A stretch of DNA of 64,000 nt from Streptomyces nojiriensis (GCF_017639205.1 NZ_CP071139.1:992001-1056000); one strand, 5' to 3'; positions 26,882-35,938 are shown, counted from the stretch's first letter. Numbers and translations are program-made. Notes: a model not told the origin generated them from the sequence alone.

Positions 26882-28372
26882 ATGCTGGTGATAGCCCTTT
26901 CCGCCATGCTGGCGTTCTTCGCCATAGCTCAACTGCGGATACTGGTCATTCATGCATATTCCCAGATGAAGGGTGTCGGGGGGCAGGCCATCGAACTCAC
27001 CCGGCCGACCAGTTACTCCTGGCCGACGGTCGTGGTGCAACTCCCCATTTACCGAGAACACAAAGTTCTCAACCGACTCCTCACGGCGGTAACGAACCTC
27101 GACTATATGGATGGCCGACTCGCGGTGCAGGTTCTGGACGACTCCGAGGGGGAGGAGGCCGCGCTGGCCAAGGCCGTCGTCGACGCACATCGCCGAGGCT
27201 CCGTCCCGATCGAATACGTCCACAGGACAAGCCGCGACGGGTACAAGTCAGGGGCGCTCAACCACGGTATGCGGATGGCCGATTGCGACCTCGTGGCGAT
27301 TTTCGACGCGGACTTCACACCTGATCGTGACTTCCTCGTCAAAACCGTGCCCCTGTTCGAGGATGCTCGCGTCGCTGCAGTCCATACGCGGTGGCGGCAC
27401 CGCAACGGTCTTTCGTCCGCTCTGACGCTGTTCCAAGCGGCGGTCATCGACAGCCTGTTCTGCTTTTCGAGCGGGATCCGCCAGGCCAGGGGGGAGTCCA
27501 CCATATATCTGGGGACCAGCGGGGTCTGGCGGAAGCGCACGATCGAAGAACTCGGCGGGTGGCACGAAGCACCGTTCACCGACGACGGCATCGACCTCAG
27601 CTTCCGTGCCCAGCTCGCGGGATGGTCGGTCGTCTTCGTCAACGAGGCATTGGCCACCAGCGACCTTCCCAGCACCTACCTCAGCTACAAAAACCAGCAA
27701 CGCCGCTGGGCGCGCGCGGCATTCCGGCTCTTCCTCGACTATGGGAAGAAGGCGCTCAGTCCGCCACAGGGCAAGAGACGTCGATTTCTTGAGCTTTCTT
27801 CCTTGCACCTGGTTCTGGGTACACCGGTACTCGTCCTGACCGGAGTGCTCTCCAGTGCATACGTCGTTCTCGGGCTCCCCCGCACTCCGTACTGGGCGAT
27901 CACCCAAGTCGGTCTCAGCGCGTTTCTCGTACTGTTCCCGCCGCTGCAGGAATGCGTGCTCTCGCAGAGAATTCTGTACGACGACTGGGCGCGGCGGTGT
28001 CTGCGTCTCCCACTGTCGTTGCCGCTCGCCATCGGCGTATCGGTCTCCATCCTGGCCGGCTTCCGGGACACGATCAAGCGAGACGAGCCGGAGTTCGTGA
28101 GAACCCCCAAGGAAGGGTCGTCGGGCATTATCCGGAAGAGCGAAGCGAAGTGGGTCGGAACCGCCTCGCGGATCGCATGGTGTGAACTGGGCCTGGGTGT
28201 CGCGTTCCTCTCGGCCGGGCTGCTGTCCGTCGTGCGCGGGTACGCCGAATCGTGTTTCCTGCTCTCGTCCCTGGCAGTGGCTTTCCTGGTCGCGAGTGCG
28301 AGGAGCGGATCGGAGATCCGACGAGCCGTTCACCGGCCGGCTACCCCAGCCCCCGCAGGCACATCAGATTGA
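26882..28372 (+). CDS. Processive-type membrane glycosyltransferase (GT2)
   Basis: 496 residues. One N-terminal membrane helix, then a GT2 domain with VQLPIYRE, DDSEGE, FDADFTPD, TDDGIDLSFR (catalytic Asp) and QQRRW (the Q/RxxRW acceptor motif), and four or five C-terminal membrane helices. This is the layout of cellulose/mannan synthase-like and ceramide glucosyltransferase enzymes, so the acceptor is probably a growing glycan or a lipid. Its 3' end overlaps the FkbM gene by 32 bases in convergent orientation. The start codon has no good ribosome binding site. Confidence 0.85.
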   Translation: MLVIALSAMLAFFAIAQLRILVIHAYSQMKGVGGQAIELTRPTSYSWPTVVVQLPIYREHKVLNRLLTAVTNLDYMDGRLAVQVLDDSEGEEAALAKAVVDAHRRGSVPIEYVHRTSRDGYKSGALNHGMRMADCDLVAIFDADFTPDRDFLVKTVPLFEDARVAAVHTRWRHRNGLSSALTLFQAAVIDSLFCFSSGIRQARGESTIYLGTSGVWRKRTIEELGGWHEAPFTDDGIDLSFRAQLAGWSVVFVNEALATSDLPSTYLSYKNQQRRWARAAFRLFLDYGKKALSPPQGKRRRFLELSSLHLVLGTPVLVLTGVLSSAYVVLGLPRTPYWAITQVGLSAFLVLFPPLQECVLSQRILYDDWARRCLRLPLSLPLAIGVSVSILAGFRDTIKRDEPEFVRTPKEGSSGIIRKSEAKWVGTASRIAWCELGLGVAFLSAGLLSVVRGYAESCFLLSSLAVAFLVASARSGSEIRRAVHRPATPAPAGTSD

Positions 28373-29291
28373 CCCGCCCGTTTCCCTGGCGACGGATCTC
28401 CCGCCGGATGGCGTCCCGGTCCTGGGGGAACGTCACCGGTCGAGGAGGGGGCCCCGCCAGGGAGACGTCGTCGAATCCGCATGCGGCCAGAGCCGCCCAG
28501 AACGAGTCGATCGACTCACCCGCAGCGGCCAGCGTCCGCTCGTTGAGCTCGATGATCAGAACCAGACCGGGATTTCGACGGCTCAGCTCCCGCATACCGG
28601 CCAACGCCGCGACCTCGTGCCCTTCAATGTCGATCTTGACCAGATCCACTCGTGGCCACAGACTCTGTTCGGCCCATGCGTCCAAGGTGGTGCACGCAAC
28701 GGTCTCCCTCGGCCCCGGACCATCGCCGGCCGCCGAGGCCCGGTGGACGCTGGACAGCATGCTGTCGGGCGTGCCCGCGAACAGCGTCACTGCACCGACC
28801 GAATCTCCCACGGCACTCGGCACCACGTGGATCTCGCCGCCCACGTCGTTCTCCGCCACGTTTCTCCGGAGGATGGGGAGCAGTGCCGACGACGGCTCGA
28901 ACGCCCAGACCGTGCTCGCCGCTCCGCCGAGGCGCGCGCACAGCAGCGTGAAGTAGCCGAGGTGCGCACCGACGTCCACGACCGACATGTTCGGCCTGAC
29001 GAGGTGCCGGATGAGTGCCGCGACGTCGCGGTCGTGCATGCCCATCGCCAGCATCTGCAGGTGATACGAGGGGCGCCCTTCGTGGTAGAGCCGAAAGCCG
29101 TCGACCTCGACGGGGATCCCCGGATCCGTCAGAAGCGAGTGGGGAAACAGCCACCGGTGCAGGGGTGCGCCGAGTTCGGCAAGGAGTGGCGCAAGGGGAC
29201 CAGAACGGTCGAACCACCAGGCTCCGGCTCGATGAACAGCGCGTACGCCGCGCAGAGTGAATGCGCGCAGCGGTGATGCGGGACGTGGCAT
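28341..29291 (-). CDS. FkbM-family SAM methyltransferase
   Basis: 316 residues from ATG 29291. The SAM motif is MSVVDVGAHLGYFTLLCARLG, followed by WAFEPSSALLPILRRNV, TTLDAWAEQSLWPRVDLVKIDIEGHE and the FkbM end block. FkbM enzymes O-methylate sugars or polyketides. Last gene of the minus-strand operon that starts at 33207. Confidence 0.85.
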   Translation of the reverse strand: MPRPASPLRAFTLRGVRAVHRAGAWWFDRSGPLAPLLAELGAPLHRWLFPHSLLTDPGIPVEVDGFRLYHEGRPSYHLQMLAMGMHDRDVAALIRHLVRPNMSVVDVGAHLGYFTLLCARLGGAASTVWAFEPSSALLPILRRNVAENDVGGEIHVVPSAVGDSVGAVTLFAGTPDSMLSSVHRASAAGDGPGPRETVACTTLDAWAEQSLWPRVDLVKIDIEGHEVAALAGMRELSRRNPGLVLIIELNERTLAAAGESIDSFWAALAACGFDDVSLAGPPPRPVTFPQDRDAIRREIRRQGNGRVNLMCLRGLG

Positions 29292-29299
29292 GAGCGGAC

Positions 29300-30064
29300 C
29301 TACCAAACCACGAGGGCAACGACAATGGGGGCGAGGACGATGTTCACCCCGTGTGTCGCCATGCAGAGCCACAGAGAGCCCGTCCGTGCGTGCACCCAGC
29401 ACCAGATCATGCTCACGCCGAAAGCCCATACAAAGTATGCTGCGCCGGCCACATACGGGTATGCAGGCAAAAGGTAGACCAGTTGGGCCGAGTGGCGGAG
29501 TCCGAACAGGGTGGACGTGAGGACCGAAGCGATCGGCAGCGAGTAGCGCCCCAACAGCGAGCCTTGGAGGAATCCCCGGTAGAAGAGTTCCTCTCCGAAC
29601 ATGGGCCACAGTCCCAGGAAGACGTACACGATGATCAGCGCGAACCAGCTTCCATAACGCGCGGCGTACAGATCCGCGAACTTCCCATAGGTCGCGAGCA
29701 GGTTCCATGCGGGATCCCGCGTCTTGTCGAGGACGGTCATGGCGAGGCTGTAGAGAAGGATGAAGCCGCCGATGAACGCGATGGCGGCAGCAAACGGTCG
29801 GCCCTGCTTCGGAAGATGCGCCCGAATCTCAGGCCAGGGTCGGCCGGTGGGGCGAACCCGAAACCAAAGCGGGATGACAATGGCGAGGCACGCGTGAAAC
29901 ACAGGAAACGGCGCGTAGGGCCAGCCTTGCCATGACTCCGGAAGGGCGACCGCGGTGACCAGTACACCGATGCAGAGAACGGTGAGCGGGTGGAGTCCGC
30001 CGACGGGTGCGGTGGGTTCGGCGGCTTGCGCGTCCGGAACTGCGGGTCTCCTTACGTTCGCCAT
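29300..30064 (-). CDS. CPBP-family (Rce1-like) intramembrane protease
   Basis: 254 residues, about seven or eight membrane segments. Motif 1 EELFYRGFLQG, motif 2 FGLRHSAQ and motif 3 HGVNIVLA are intact. Members cut prenylated or lipidated substrates, or mature and protect against peptides in bacteriocin loci. In this lipid-type gene cluster it could process or confer immunity to the product, but nothing in the sequence fixes this. Confidence 0.8.
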   Translation of the reverse strand: MANVRRPAVPDAQAAEPTAPVGGLHPLTVLCIGVLVTAVALPESWQGWPYAPFPVFHACLAIVIPLWFRVRPTGRPWPEIRAHLPKQGRPFAAAIAFIGGFILLYSLAMTVLDKTRDPAWNLLATYGKFADLYAARYGSWFALIIVYVFLGLWPMFGEELFYRGFLQGSLLGRYSLPIASVLTSTLFGLRHSAQLVYLLPAYPYVAGAAYFVWAFGVSMIWCWVHARTGSLWLCMATHGVNIVLAPIVVALVVW

Positions 30065-30075
30065 GGTCGCATCAG

Positions 30076-30942
30076 CTACTCCACGCTTGAGATGAAGCGG
30101 CGAACGGTCTCGTTGACGAATGAGTCGTCCACGTAGGTGATGAAGTGCTCACCACCTGGCTTGATGACCGCTGCGCCCGCGTTGGGAAGGAGCGCGGCCA
30201 TGCGGCGTGCCTGGGCGACCGAGACGATGTGGTCGTTGTCGCCGGAGATGACCAGGCTCGGCACGTGAACCTCGCCCGGCGTCGGGCGATGCTCGGTCAG
30301 GTTGGGAAGAATGCTGTGCTTGAACAGCGCCGTCAACCGAAGGACGACCAGCGCCTCCTGGACGATCCACTCCGGTTTGATCTGGGTCCCTCCGACGAAG
30401 CGCCCGAGGAGTGTCGCAAACACGCGCGATGACACCACTCGCTCGATGGGAAGGTGTTCCAGCACCTTCAGCCAGAAGCCGTAGGGTTGCGGGAACCGGT
30501 AACGATCGGCCAGCCCGACGAAGACCATCGAGCGACACAACTCGGGGTGATGCTTGGCCAGATAATAGGCTGCCGCACCCGTGTCGCCCCACACGACGAA
30601 GTGCGCGCGGCTGATACCGAGGGCGGAGAGCAGGCTGCGGACCTCGTGGGCCCTGTCCTTGATGCCGACCCGCGTGTTCGTGCTGAGCAGCGGTTCATAG
30701 AGCACGACGCGGTGGTCGCGCTGGAACTCTGCGATTTGAGGTGCGTAGACGAAGTTCAGTTCGGCGACCATGGGCAGGAGTACGACGGCGTCCCCCTCTC
30801 CGCAGTCGAGTACGCGGAGTGTTCTGCCGTCGGGAAGCGTGACGGGGCGCATGGCCGCCGCGATCGCTCTTTGGTCCTCGGTCATCCTCGTGCGAAGCGA
30901 GTCCGAGACGGGAGGTCTCACCCATGTGCGCGCGTCAGTCAT
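30076..30942 (-). CDS. Alpha/beta hydrolase with Asp in the nucleophile elbow
   Basis: 288 residues, overlapping the KAS III stop by eight bases. The elbow reads HFVVWGDTGAAAYYLA: where most esterases have GxSxG this has D120, as in haloalkane dehalogenases, epoxide hydrolases and the OleB beta-lactone decarboxylase. The acid (SGDNDHIVS) and His (GGEHF) are in place, but the usual HG oxyanion motif is replaced by LPMVAE. A direct coupling to a KAS III gene suggests it acts on the condensation product. Confidence 0.75.
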   Translation of the reverse strand: MTDARTWVRPPVSDSLRTRMTEDQRAIAAAMRPVTLPDGRTLRVLDCGEGDAVVLLPMVAELNFVYAPQIAEFQRDHRVVLYEPLLSTNTRVGIKDRAHEVRSLLSALGISRAHFVVWGDTGAAAYYLAKHHPELCRSMVFVGLADRYRFPQPYGFWLKVLEHLPIERVVSSRVFATLLGRFVGGTQIKPEWIVQEALVVLRLTALFKHSILPNLTEHRPTPGEVHVPSLVISGDNDHIVSVAQARRMAALLPNAGAAVIKPGGEHFITYVDDSFVNETVRRFISSVE

Positions 30943-31960
30943 TGCACCCCGCCTCACCGGGCAGGAGCTCGATTGCCGCTGCGCCGCAGGAGAACCCGAG
31001 GCCGAAGGCGAGAAGCAACAGCCTTTGCCCTGGACGGAGTAGGCCTTCGTCTCTGGCCAGAGAGAGATTCACCAACAGGCTGGCCGGGCCCATGTTCCCC
31101 AGGCGGCTGGCAGGCATCGGAAAAATCTCCGGCCGGAAGCCCAGAGCCTCGATGAGAACGTGCAGCATGCGAACGTTCGGCTGGTGGGAGATGACGAGGT
31201 GGACGTCGTCGTGGCACCACCCGGCTTCTTCGAGTACACGGGAAACCAGGGGAGGGATGACGCGTACCCCCGTACGAACCAGGCCAGAGCCGTCCATGTC
31301 GTAGAAACCCGCTTGCACGCTGACCCCTTCGGGGCCGGCGTTGTAGCCGAGTACCGGGATGCTCCCGAGGGCCGCATGGTCGGCGTGAGTCAGCCACTGA
31401 ATGCTCATGACCTTCGCCGACATGCCCTGTGACGTGGTGTGCCGCTCGACCACGACCGCGCCCGCACCAGCGCCGAAGAGCCCGACCGTGCCCCTGTCCT
31501 CCGAGCTGATGATCGGCAGGAAATCCACACTCGACGAGATGACGGCCCGACTGCAACGATTGCTCGACAACATGAGCGCAGCCATCTCGAACATGGCCAC
31601 AGGTTCAGCGCACACTCCGTCAACGGAGAGCACTCGTAGACCCTTGAGCCCCAGCGCATTCGCCAAGATGACCCCGGACGGCGGGGTGAAGGCCGTCAGG
31701 CCGTTCTGGACGTGGAGGAGAACCGTTTCGGGGCCCAACATGTCAGGTTTCAGCCCACTTGACTGGAGAGCCGACTCGACCGCGGACACCGCCAGCGTGA
31801 GTACGTCCTCTCCTTCCCCGCAAACCCGTCGTTCATCAATCCCTGTTCGCTTCGTGAACCAATCCGTGGACAGCCCCATCGAAACAGCCAAGCCGGTGTT
31901 CGAGACAATCCTGGAGCCGACGGCATGACCGGTGCCTGAAATACTGAACTGCTCGAGCAC
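30935..31960 (-). CDS. KAS III-type condensing enzyme (FabH/OleA-like)
   Basis: 341 residues from a GTG at 31960 with GAAGGAG seven bases upstream. Thiolase fold with the Cys-His-Asn triad C117 (DGVCAEP), H259 (SHQPNVRM) and N289 (GNMGPAS). The length and triad spacing fit FabH-like enzymes, which condense acyl-CoA with a malonyl or other acyl unit. No acyl carrier protein or malonyltransferase is nearby, so it probably borrows substrates from primary metabolism, or acts as an OleA-type or acyl-transferring relative. Confidence 0.85.
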   Translation of the reverse strand: MLEQFSISGTGHAVGSRIVSNTGLAVSMGLSTDWFTKRTGIDERRVCGEGEDVLTLAVSAVESALQSSGLKPDMLGPETVLLHVQNGLTAFTPPSGVILANALGLKGLRVLSVDGVCAEPVAMFEMAALMLSSNRCSRAVISSSVDFLPIISSEDRGTVGLFGAGAGAVVVERHTTSQGMSAKVMSIQWLTHADHAALGSIPVLGYNAGPEGVSVQAGFYDMDGSGLVRTGVRVIPPLVSRVLEEAGWCHDDVHLVISHQPNVRMLHVLIEALGFRPEIFPMPASRLGNMGPASLLVNLSLARDEGLLRPGQRLLLLAFGLGFSCGAAAIELLPGEAGCND

Positions 31961-32049
31961 GACCTCACTCCTTCGGGTGGAAATTGGTCCGGCATCCGGC
32001 CAGGAGAAGCGAGCTACATCTGACCTGTGAAGGTGTGGCTGGCCCAAGG

Positions 32050-33207
32050 CTACGTCCGGTGCAATTGATCCGCGACTCGCTGCTGGTCCATTCGGTATAT
32101 GTAGAAGCTGCTGTACGTAAAGGACCGGTCCTGCGCGAAGAGCCGGTGGGCGAGATCCTCCTCGCTGACCACCGCACTTCGGAGCTCCGGCGGGACAGGA
32201 AGTGAGCGTACGGCGGAACGGTAGATGAAGCGGCCGCCTGGCGTACCAGCCCTGAGCACGCTGCGCACCGTCGCATGGCGGGACTCCCGGCTCATCCAGT
32301 CGAATATGTCCAGAAGGTTGAACTTGTCGACCGACGACTCGGGCAATGAATCGAGGTACTCGGTGAGCCAGGCCGTGACGTTGACTACGCGATCGGCCGT
32401 TTGCTTCAGGGTGTCGAAGTTCCGTTCGAGGAGGTAGGGAGGAACGCTCTCCGCGTCCAGGTATGCGCCCAAAAATGCCTGGGCGATGAAATAGTTGTCA
32501 CGTATCGGGACGGTGGTCAGTACATATTCCATGCGATCGCGTATGTATCGCCCTATGCCATGACGGTCTTGAATCAGGTCGTACTGGGAGGGGTGCATGC
32601 CGGCGCAGGCAAGTACCCAGCGGGAGCCGAGGATTTTGAGTACCGACCCGCGCAACAACCGCGGGTGGATCTCGCGGTAATAGAAATCGCGCTGGTCATC
32701 GATGTCGCCGACCTCGAAGAACTGACGTATCCGTCGCTCTCCGAGTTGCCATCGCATATAGCGGCGAATCCACTTCAAGAAGAACCCCAGCTTGCCCTGG
32801 GCAAGTATCCCGCGTTCCAGTACCCGAGTGTTGCTGTCCCAGTAATTTCGTGCGCCATCAGGCAACTTGGCTCGCAGTGCTCGCCGGTAGATGTCCACGG
32901 CCTCCGTGCTGCCACAGGACGTGAGGAGAGAGCAGAAGTCGGCATGGTCAAGGTGTCGGACGCCTGCCAGCTTGAGGTCGAGCAGGTACGTCTGAGCGGG
33001 GTTGGGGTCGACGCAGATGAGCCGGCGGGGCCGTAGGCAGAGGAGGTTCAGGCAGTTGCAGCCACCCGACGTGATGGACAGAACGGTGTCCTGGTCCGCC
33101 GATATGCGGAGCGCCTCACGATCGAGAAGCGGATCCTCCCAGGACTGGTTGAATACCAACCCGCGGAAGTAGGTGCGTTCTATCAGTCGATTGAGCGTGC
33201 TCTTCAT
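32050..33207 (-). CDS. DUF3419/BtaA-like SAM aminocarboxypropyl transferase
   Basis: 385 residues. VFNQSWEDPLLDREAL near the N-terminus, VLSITSGGCNCLNLL and ICVDPNPAQTYLLDLKLAG (SAM site) match DUF3419 proteins. The best-known member, BtaA, transfers the 3-amino-3-carboxypropyl group of SAM to diacylglycerol in betaine-lipid synthesis. The BtaB N-methyltransferase that completes that pathway is not in the window, so a different acceptor or product is possible. The ATG at 33207 lacks a clear ribosome binding site. First gene of the minus-strand operon to 28341. Confidence 0.8.
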   Translation of the reverse strand: MKSTLNRLIERTYFRGLVFNQSWEDPLLDREALRISADQDTVLSITSGGCNCLNLLCLRPRRLICVDPNPAQTYLLDLKLAGVRHLDHADFCSLLTSCGSTEAVDIYRRALRAKLPDGARNYWDSNTRVLERGILAQGKLGFFLKWIRRYMRWQLGERRIRQFFEVGDIDDQRDFYYREIHPRLLRGSVLKILGSRWVLACAGMHPSQYDLIQDRHGIGRYIRDRMEYVLTTVPIRDNYFIAQAFLGAYLDAESVPPYLLERNFDTLKQTADRVVNVTAWLTEYLDSLPESSVDKFNLLDIFDWMSRESRHATVRSVLRAGTPGGRFIYRSAVRSLPVPPELRSAVVSEEDLAHRLFAQDRSFTYSSFYIYRMDQQRVADQLHRT

Positions 33208-33297
33208 AACGCGAGCCCCATCGCCGGCCTGGTCCTGTCGAGATGGGGCAGTAGCACCCATTGCCCCTACTGCCCAACCCCTCCCTGTTGGCTGCAT

Positions 33298-33489
33298 TTG
33301 TCACCAAATGCTACTCCGAGTGACTCTTGTTCGCTCCTTGACGCGGCGGTCGCCACCCTGCCGCCCTGTTTCCGGGCGTCCTGGACGCACCGGGCCCGAG
33401 GTCTCCTGGCTGACGGCACCCCCGACCTGGCGGATGTGGAGTGGGCCGAAGTGCGCGCGGTGGTGCCGGCGTCAAATGGCCAGCGCTGA
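33298..33489 (+). pseudogene. C-terminal fragment of an unrecognised gene
   Basis: The frame ending at 33489 (LPPCFRASWTHRARGLLADGTPDLADVEWAEVRAVV) has actinobacterial codon use and a good hairpin 26 bases after its stop, as expected of a gene end, but its 5' part runs into the promoter region of the DUF3419 gene. Family not recognised; it could be a chance frame. Confidence 0.3.
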
Positions 33490-33514
33490 CCGCTGATTGC
33501 TCTTTCGTCCGGCT

Positions 33515-33564
33515 GACCTCTCTCGGTCTGCTCGGTGAGCATTCCGTACGAGCCGAGAGAGGTC
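33515..33564. terminator. Hairpin, 12-bp stem
   Basis: GACCTCTCTCGG and CCGAGAGAGGTC pair perfectly around a 26-base loop, between the fragment at 33298 and the element at 33658. The loop is long for a terminator; an operator or element end is an alternative. The rest of 33565-34125 holds the 160-bp element and no gene that I can support. Confidence 0.5.
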
Positions 33565-33657
33565 CTCGGGACGCCGCCGACCGCCTACGTCGCCTACCCC
33601 CCTGACTCCGCCGGACCGCCCGGTGGACCAGTCGGAGTCCGCTTGGCGTCGCCGACC

Positions 33658-33825
33658 TTAGGCCGTATCTTTCGGATCTTGCCGGCCGAGCCCGCGGCGT
33701 CCGATGCCGTGCCTGGCAAGGCGGAGGGGCGCCCGTGTACTGGACGTACTTGGGTGCCCCGACAACGCGGCCAGGTGCGGTGCCGGGCGTCGCGGGCCCG
33801 GCAAGATCCGAAAGAGACGGCCTAG
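33658..33825. mobile_element. 160-bp inverted-repeat element, full copy A
   Basis: Core 33662-33821 (160 bp) flanked by TTAG and CTAG. Terminal repeats GCCGTATCTTTCGGATCTTG and its near-complement continue as imperfect arms of about 55 bases, with an inner GGGGCGCCC/GGGTGCCCC stem. It contains no transposase gene, as in a MITE. Nearly identical in length and sequence to copy B at 38525, in the same orientation. Confidence 0.85.
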
Positions 33826-34125
33826 GTGGCCGAAGGCCTGGCCCAGCCACTGGAGCGCGTTCGGCCGTTCCACCGCCTTGGGACCACTTCTTGATCACCG
33901 TCTTCGGCGAGTTCCCTCACATCCGAGGGGAATCGGAATCGAAGCAGAAGTGAAGTCTCTTTCCAGTGCTTCGACGCGTGCGGCCGAGTCGACCAAGTCG
34001 GCATTTGTCACTGATAGTGGCCGGCCAGGTACGTAGTGTCCGTGTTTGTCTGCCTTCAATAGAGAAGGCGCTATTGTGTCGTAATGCCGTCTCGTCATGG
34101 CGGCTCGGTATCAGTGGAGTGGATC

Positions 34126-34710
34126 ATGCCTACCAGCAGTTCCTCGCAACCCCAGCGGGAGAGAGCAGGGACCGAAGCCGGCGCCCGAGCTCTGAGCAAG
34201 AGCCATCTGGCCGCATTGCTGGCAGCAGCTGGTCTCACCTACGCATTGGACCTGGGCAGCAAGTTCCTGGCCGTCTCGCGGTTGGAGAACCACGAGCCCG
34301 TCGGCGTTTTCGGCCGCGTGCTCACTCTCCAGGTGATACGCAACTCGGGCGCGGCGTTCAGTATGGGCCAGGCGGTCACTGCTGTGTTCACGGCGATCAC
34401 GCTCGCGGTCGTCGTGGTCATCGTGCGTGCCTCACGCAAGCTCCACAGCCTCCCGTGGGCTCTCGCCCTGGGCCTGCTGTTGGGGGGTGCACTCGGCAAT
34501 CTGACCGACCGGATCTTCCGGGCGCCCGGGGTCTTCCGAGGGCACGTCGTCGACTTCATCTCTGTTCAGCACTTCGCGATCTTCAATCTCGCCGACTCGG
34601 CAATTGTCTGCGGGGGAGCCCTGATGATCCTCCTTTCGTTCTTGGGCGTTTCCCTGGAAGGAACCGCCCCGCAAGGCCGCCGGGACAGCGGCATCGTCGT
34701 CCCGGGGTGA
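34126..34710 (+). CDS. lspA: Lipoprotein signal peptidase (LspA) paralogue
   Basis: 194 residues, four membrane segments. The LspA signatures are complete: RNSGAAFSMG, GGALGNLTDRIFR (first catalytic Asp) and VVDFI...FNLADSAI (second catalytic Asp). It should cleave prolipoproteins in the membrane. It stands alone rather than with rluD/dnaE-type housekeeping genes, and between two mobile elements, so it is probably a second copy. Extra LspA copies can protect against LspA inhibitors such as globomycin; whether that applies here is unknown. ATG 34126 follows GGAG; an in-frame ATG lies at 34084. Confidence 0.85.
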   Translation: MPTSSSSQPQRERAGTEAGARALSKSHLAALLAAAGLTYALDLGSKFLAVSRLENHEPVGVFGRVLTLQVIRNSGAAFSMGQAVTAVFTAITLAVVVVIVRASRKLHSLPWALALGLLLGGALGNLTDRIFRAPGVFRGHVVDFISVQHFAIFNLADSAIVCGGALMILLSFLGVSLEGTAPQGRRDSGIVVPG

Positions 34711-34948
34711 CACGCATCCCCACCGCGTAGCAGATCCTGGAACCGCACCCCACCGGGCCTTGACCCCTGATCTTGAACACGTCTATGCGGCTTGGGCCCC
34801 GCCGACGGGTCGTCGGCCGGGGAAGCAGGATCTACGTCCAGGCCGAGCCGTTCACCGCGTGGGGCGCAAGGAACTTGCCACCGAGGACCTGCTGCGGCGC
34901 GATGCCGGTGTGGGGGTCGGCGCCGGCATCGGGTGAGCGCCGGCGGGG

Positions 34949-35866
34949 TCAGACGGCGGCCCAGCGGTCCGTGATCAGCGCGGCCTGCTCCCGCAGCGCC
35001 TCGATCAGTTCCTGGGCGGCGCCGGCCGACGTGGACCGCAGTACGGCGACGCTGATCTCCCGGGCGAGATCGGGGCGGGCCAGGGGGCGGACCACCAGGT
35101 CGGGCCTGGGATGCCCCAGCGCGAGCCGCGGGACCAGGGCCACGCCCGTCCCCGCGGCCACGAGGCCTTGGACCACCGCGTAGTCGTCGGTACGCATCAC
35201 GTGCAGGGGCTCGTACCCCTCCTGGCCGCACGCCCAGGCCAGCACGCGGTCGCAGGGGTCGTGCGGATCGGCGGCGCCCACCCACGCGGTGTCGCGCAGT
35301 TCACCGAGGGACACCTCCTCCCGCGCCGCGCACGGGTGGTCCTGCGGCATGACCAGCAGCAGCGGATCGGACAGGAGCGGGTGGACTTCGAAGTCCTCGT
35401 CGAGGTCGAGGCTGTCGCCCGGCTGCGAGAAGACGAGGGCGGCGTGGAGCTCTTTGGCCCGCAACCCGCGCAGCAGCAGGGGGAGCTCTCCTTCGGTGAG
35501 CGAGATGTGGACCCCCTGCTGGTGGAGGCGCTTGACCGCGGGGGCCAGGAGCAGGGCGCCCGCCGTGGGGAACGTGCCGATGTGGAGCGTGCGCATACCG
35601 CGCTCGGCGAGGTTGCGCACCTCCAGCTCGGCGTGGCGCAGGCGGTCGAGTACGGCTTCGGCGTGCGGCAGCAGGGCTTCGCCGAGTTCGGTCAGTGTGG
35701 CGCCGCGCGGTCCGCGCTGGACGAGCCGGGCGTTGACGTGCGCTTCCAGGGCGGCCAGGTGGTGGGTGATCGTGGGCTGGCTGTAGTGCAGTGCCCGGCC
35801 CGCTGCGGCGAGCGAGCCCTCCTGCGCGATGGAGCGGAGTACCTGGAGCTGCCTGACGTCGAGCAT
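34949..35866 (-). CDS. LysR-family regulator
   Basis: 305 residues. Standard winged helix: LQVLRSIAQEGSLAAAGRALHYSQPTITHHLAALE, followed by the two-lobed effector domain. Divergent from the decarboxylase at 35939 with a 72-base gap, the usual arrangement for a LysR protein and its target. Confidence 0.9.
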   Translation of the reverse strand: MLDVRQLQVLRSIAQEGSLAAAGRALHYSQPTITHHLAALEAHVNARLVQRGPRGATLTELGEALLPHAEAVLDRLRHAELEVRNLAERGMRTLHIGTFPTAGALLLAPAVKRLHQQGVHISLTEGELPLLLRGLRAKELHAALVFSQPGDSLDLDEDFEVHPLLSDPLLLVMPQDHPCAAREEVSLGELRDTAWVGAADPHDPCDRVLAWACGQEGYEPLHVMRTDDYAVVQGLVAAGTGVALVPRLALGHPRPDLVVRPLARPDLAREISVAVLRSTSAGAAQELIEALREQAALITDRWAAV

Positions 35867-35880
35867 ATAGACATCGTATG
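35864..35880. promoter_or_regulatory. Candidate LysR box CATA-N9-TATG
   Basis: Dyad overlapping the lysR start codon and facing the decarboxylase gene; it fits the T-N11-A pattern of LysR sites. Confidence 0.4.
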
Positions 35881-35938
35881 GAGGGGTAACGAAAAATCCA
35901 CCATTCCTCAATGGCTGGACGGCTGCCACGCTCCGGGG

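Noticed and set aside
28341..33207. Complete betaine-lipid (btaAB) or olefin (oleABCD) pathway
   Set aside because: BtaB and OleC are not in the window and the neighbouring enzymes differ; kept only as partial analogies.
33535..33825. Small plus-strand ORF ending RQDPKETA
   Set aside because: It runs through copy A of the 160-bp element and ends in its terminal repeat; not an independent gene.
34126..34710. Globomycin biosynthetic locus
   Set aside because: No NRPS genes; a single lspA copy is not enough.
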